Source: JALYXV01 sp963791545 (GTDB lineage: Bacteria > Actinomycetota > Acidimicrobiia > Acidimicrobiales > Palsa-688). Taken from it: a stretch of DNA of 64,000 nucleotides. The notes under the pieces are model-generated. The model was not told the origin of the DNA. It saw only the letters and a list, made by a program, of their open reading frames with translations, and did no database searches. The stretch covers positions 868,001 through 932,000 of the forward strand of contig CAWBSR010000015.1 in assembly GCA_963791545.1 (NCBI GenBank), given 5' to 3'. Positions 63,459 through 64,000 of the stretch are shown here, piece by piece (the first letter of the stretch is position 1; each line of letters starts with the position of its first letter). A program made the translations under genes and the position numbers.

Positions 63459-64000
63459 GTGGTCGATCGAGCCCACCTCTCCATCGGGGAGGTGCTGTCG
63501 CTGCTCCGGGAGGAATTTCCCGACGTCACCATTTCCAAGATCCGCTTCCTGGAAAGCCAGGGCCTGGTCGACCCGGAGCGCACTCCCTCGGGTTATCGCA
63601 AGTTCTACGAGGAAGACGTGGAGCGGCTCCGCTGGATCCTGCGTCAACAGCGGGAGAACTTCCTTCCCCTCAAGGTGATCAAGGGTCGCCTGGTCGATCA
63701 CTCCGATGATGGTGGGCGTGATCCCGCCCCCGAGTTGATTGCCCAGTCGGGGTCCCCCGCCCCCGGCCCGACCGAGCCGCCCGCCGCCGCCTACGCCTCG
63801 GGCGAGGACCCCCCGCTGAGAGCGCCCGCGGCACCCGCCACCCCTACCGCGGCCGCCCCCGGACCCTCGCCGACGCCCGCTGCGGCCGCCCCGGCCGCCA
63901 TGGCCGCCGGTCCCTCGGGGGGCAATTACACCCTCGACGAGTTGGCCGAGGTCACCGGGCTGAGCGAGCAGTCCATCGACGAACTGGCCCGCTTCGGGCT
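63459..64000 (+). CDS. ftsR: FtsR-like MerR-family regulator, 3' end outside window
   Basis: At least 180 residues, cut by the window end. HLSIGEVLSLLREEFPDVTI then SKIRFLESQGLVDPERTPSG identifies the first MerR-type helix-turn-helix of the FtsR (Rv1828) family. A Pro/Ala-rich linker (about 85-145) separates it from a second conserved unit (YTLDELAEVTGLSEQSIDEL). In corynebacteria FtsR controls ftsZ; the position after gcvH-garA is the conserved one. GTG 63459 is the only suitable start after the garA stop. Confidence 0.88.
   Translation, partial: MVDRAHLSIGEVLSLLREEFPDVTISKIRFLESQGLVDPERTPSGYRKFYEEDVERLRWILRQQRENFLPLKVIKGRLVDHSDDGGRDPAPELIAQSGSPAPGPTEPPAAAYASGEDPPLRAPAAPATPTAAAPGPSPTPAAAAPAAMAAGPSGGNYTLDELAEVTGLSEQSIDELARFG

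Overview
The window is very GC-rich (by eye close to 70%), densely coded on both strands and rich in GTG/TTG starts and 1-4 base start/stop overlaps. Its content (F420-type LLM oxidoreductase, FtsR, GarA-like FHA protein, BldC-like regulators, actinobacterial-type ferrochelatase with a cysteine cluster, monofunctional chorismate mutase) points to an actinobacterium. Two blocks match the order of known mycobacterial neighbourhoods (tlyA-nadK-recN-pyrG-nudF-xerD-scpA-scpB-rluB-cmk-der, and pgsA-gcvH-garA-ftsR), but they lie together and are interrupted by secreted beta-propeller proteins, a phospholipase C-like lipoprotein and signalling genes. My inference is a deep-branching lineage such as Acidimicrobiia, probably environmental; no rRNA is present to prove it.

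Layout. 1-2.4 kb: transsulfuration pair cbs-metB. 2.4-3.3 kb: a decayed stretch with a palindrome, short tandem repeats, a small membrane ORF and two broken genes that diverge from one point. 3.3-4.8 kb: ahcY, completing homocysteine metabolism. 4.9-7 kb: YVTN propeller and PIG-L deacetylase. 7-10 kb (minus): small membrane protein, LLM oxidoreductase, PH-like protein, ferrochelatase, zinc ribbon. 10-14.3 kb: uncharacterised secreted proteins, a lysozyme-like protein, a sigma-factor-like protein and an SSB-like protein. 14.4-16.3 kb: methyltransferase and DUF1015. 16.4-23.9 kb: HAD, phasin/histone-like, tlyA, nadK, recN, pyrG, nudF. 24-30.3 kb: NHL/Ig secreted protein, an unbroken alanine dehydrogenase-XerD reading frame, DksA/TraR zinc finger, M50 protease, HD protein. 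30.3-39.6 kb: phospholipase C-like, BldC-like, trpS, scpAB, rluB, BNR-like secreted protein, ABC exporter. 39.7-44 kb: aroH-tyrA-aroA-cmk-plsC. 44-52.3 kb: CheB, CheR-PAS, ANTAR, ispH, DUF512 protein, der, PP2C phosphatase. 52.6-55.4 kb: acyl-CoA carboxyltransferase, HMG-CoA lyase, zinc ribbon, tRNA-Pro. 55.5-57 kb: BldC-like, S18, YceI. 57.1-64 kb: ferredoxin-MBL fusion, pgsA, GMPP/PMM-like, DoxX-like, gcvH, garA-like, ftsR (cut by the window end).

The clearest oddities are the alanine dehydrogenase-XerD fusion, a 90-base palindromic repeat present twice, the divergent sigma-like/lysozyme-like/SSB locus, a CheB/CheR-PAS pair with no kinase, an S18 with an acidic tail, and a recurring TANNNT box 6-10 bases before start codons that suggests widespread leaderless transcription. 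No CRISPR array, intact insertion sequence or prophage was seen.
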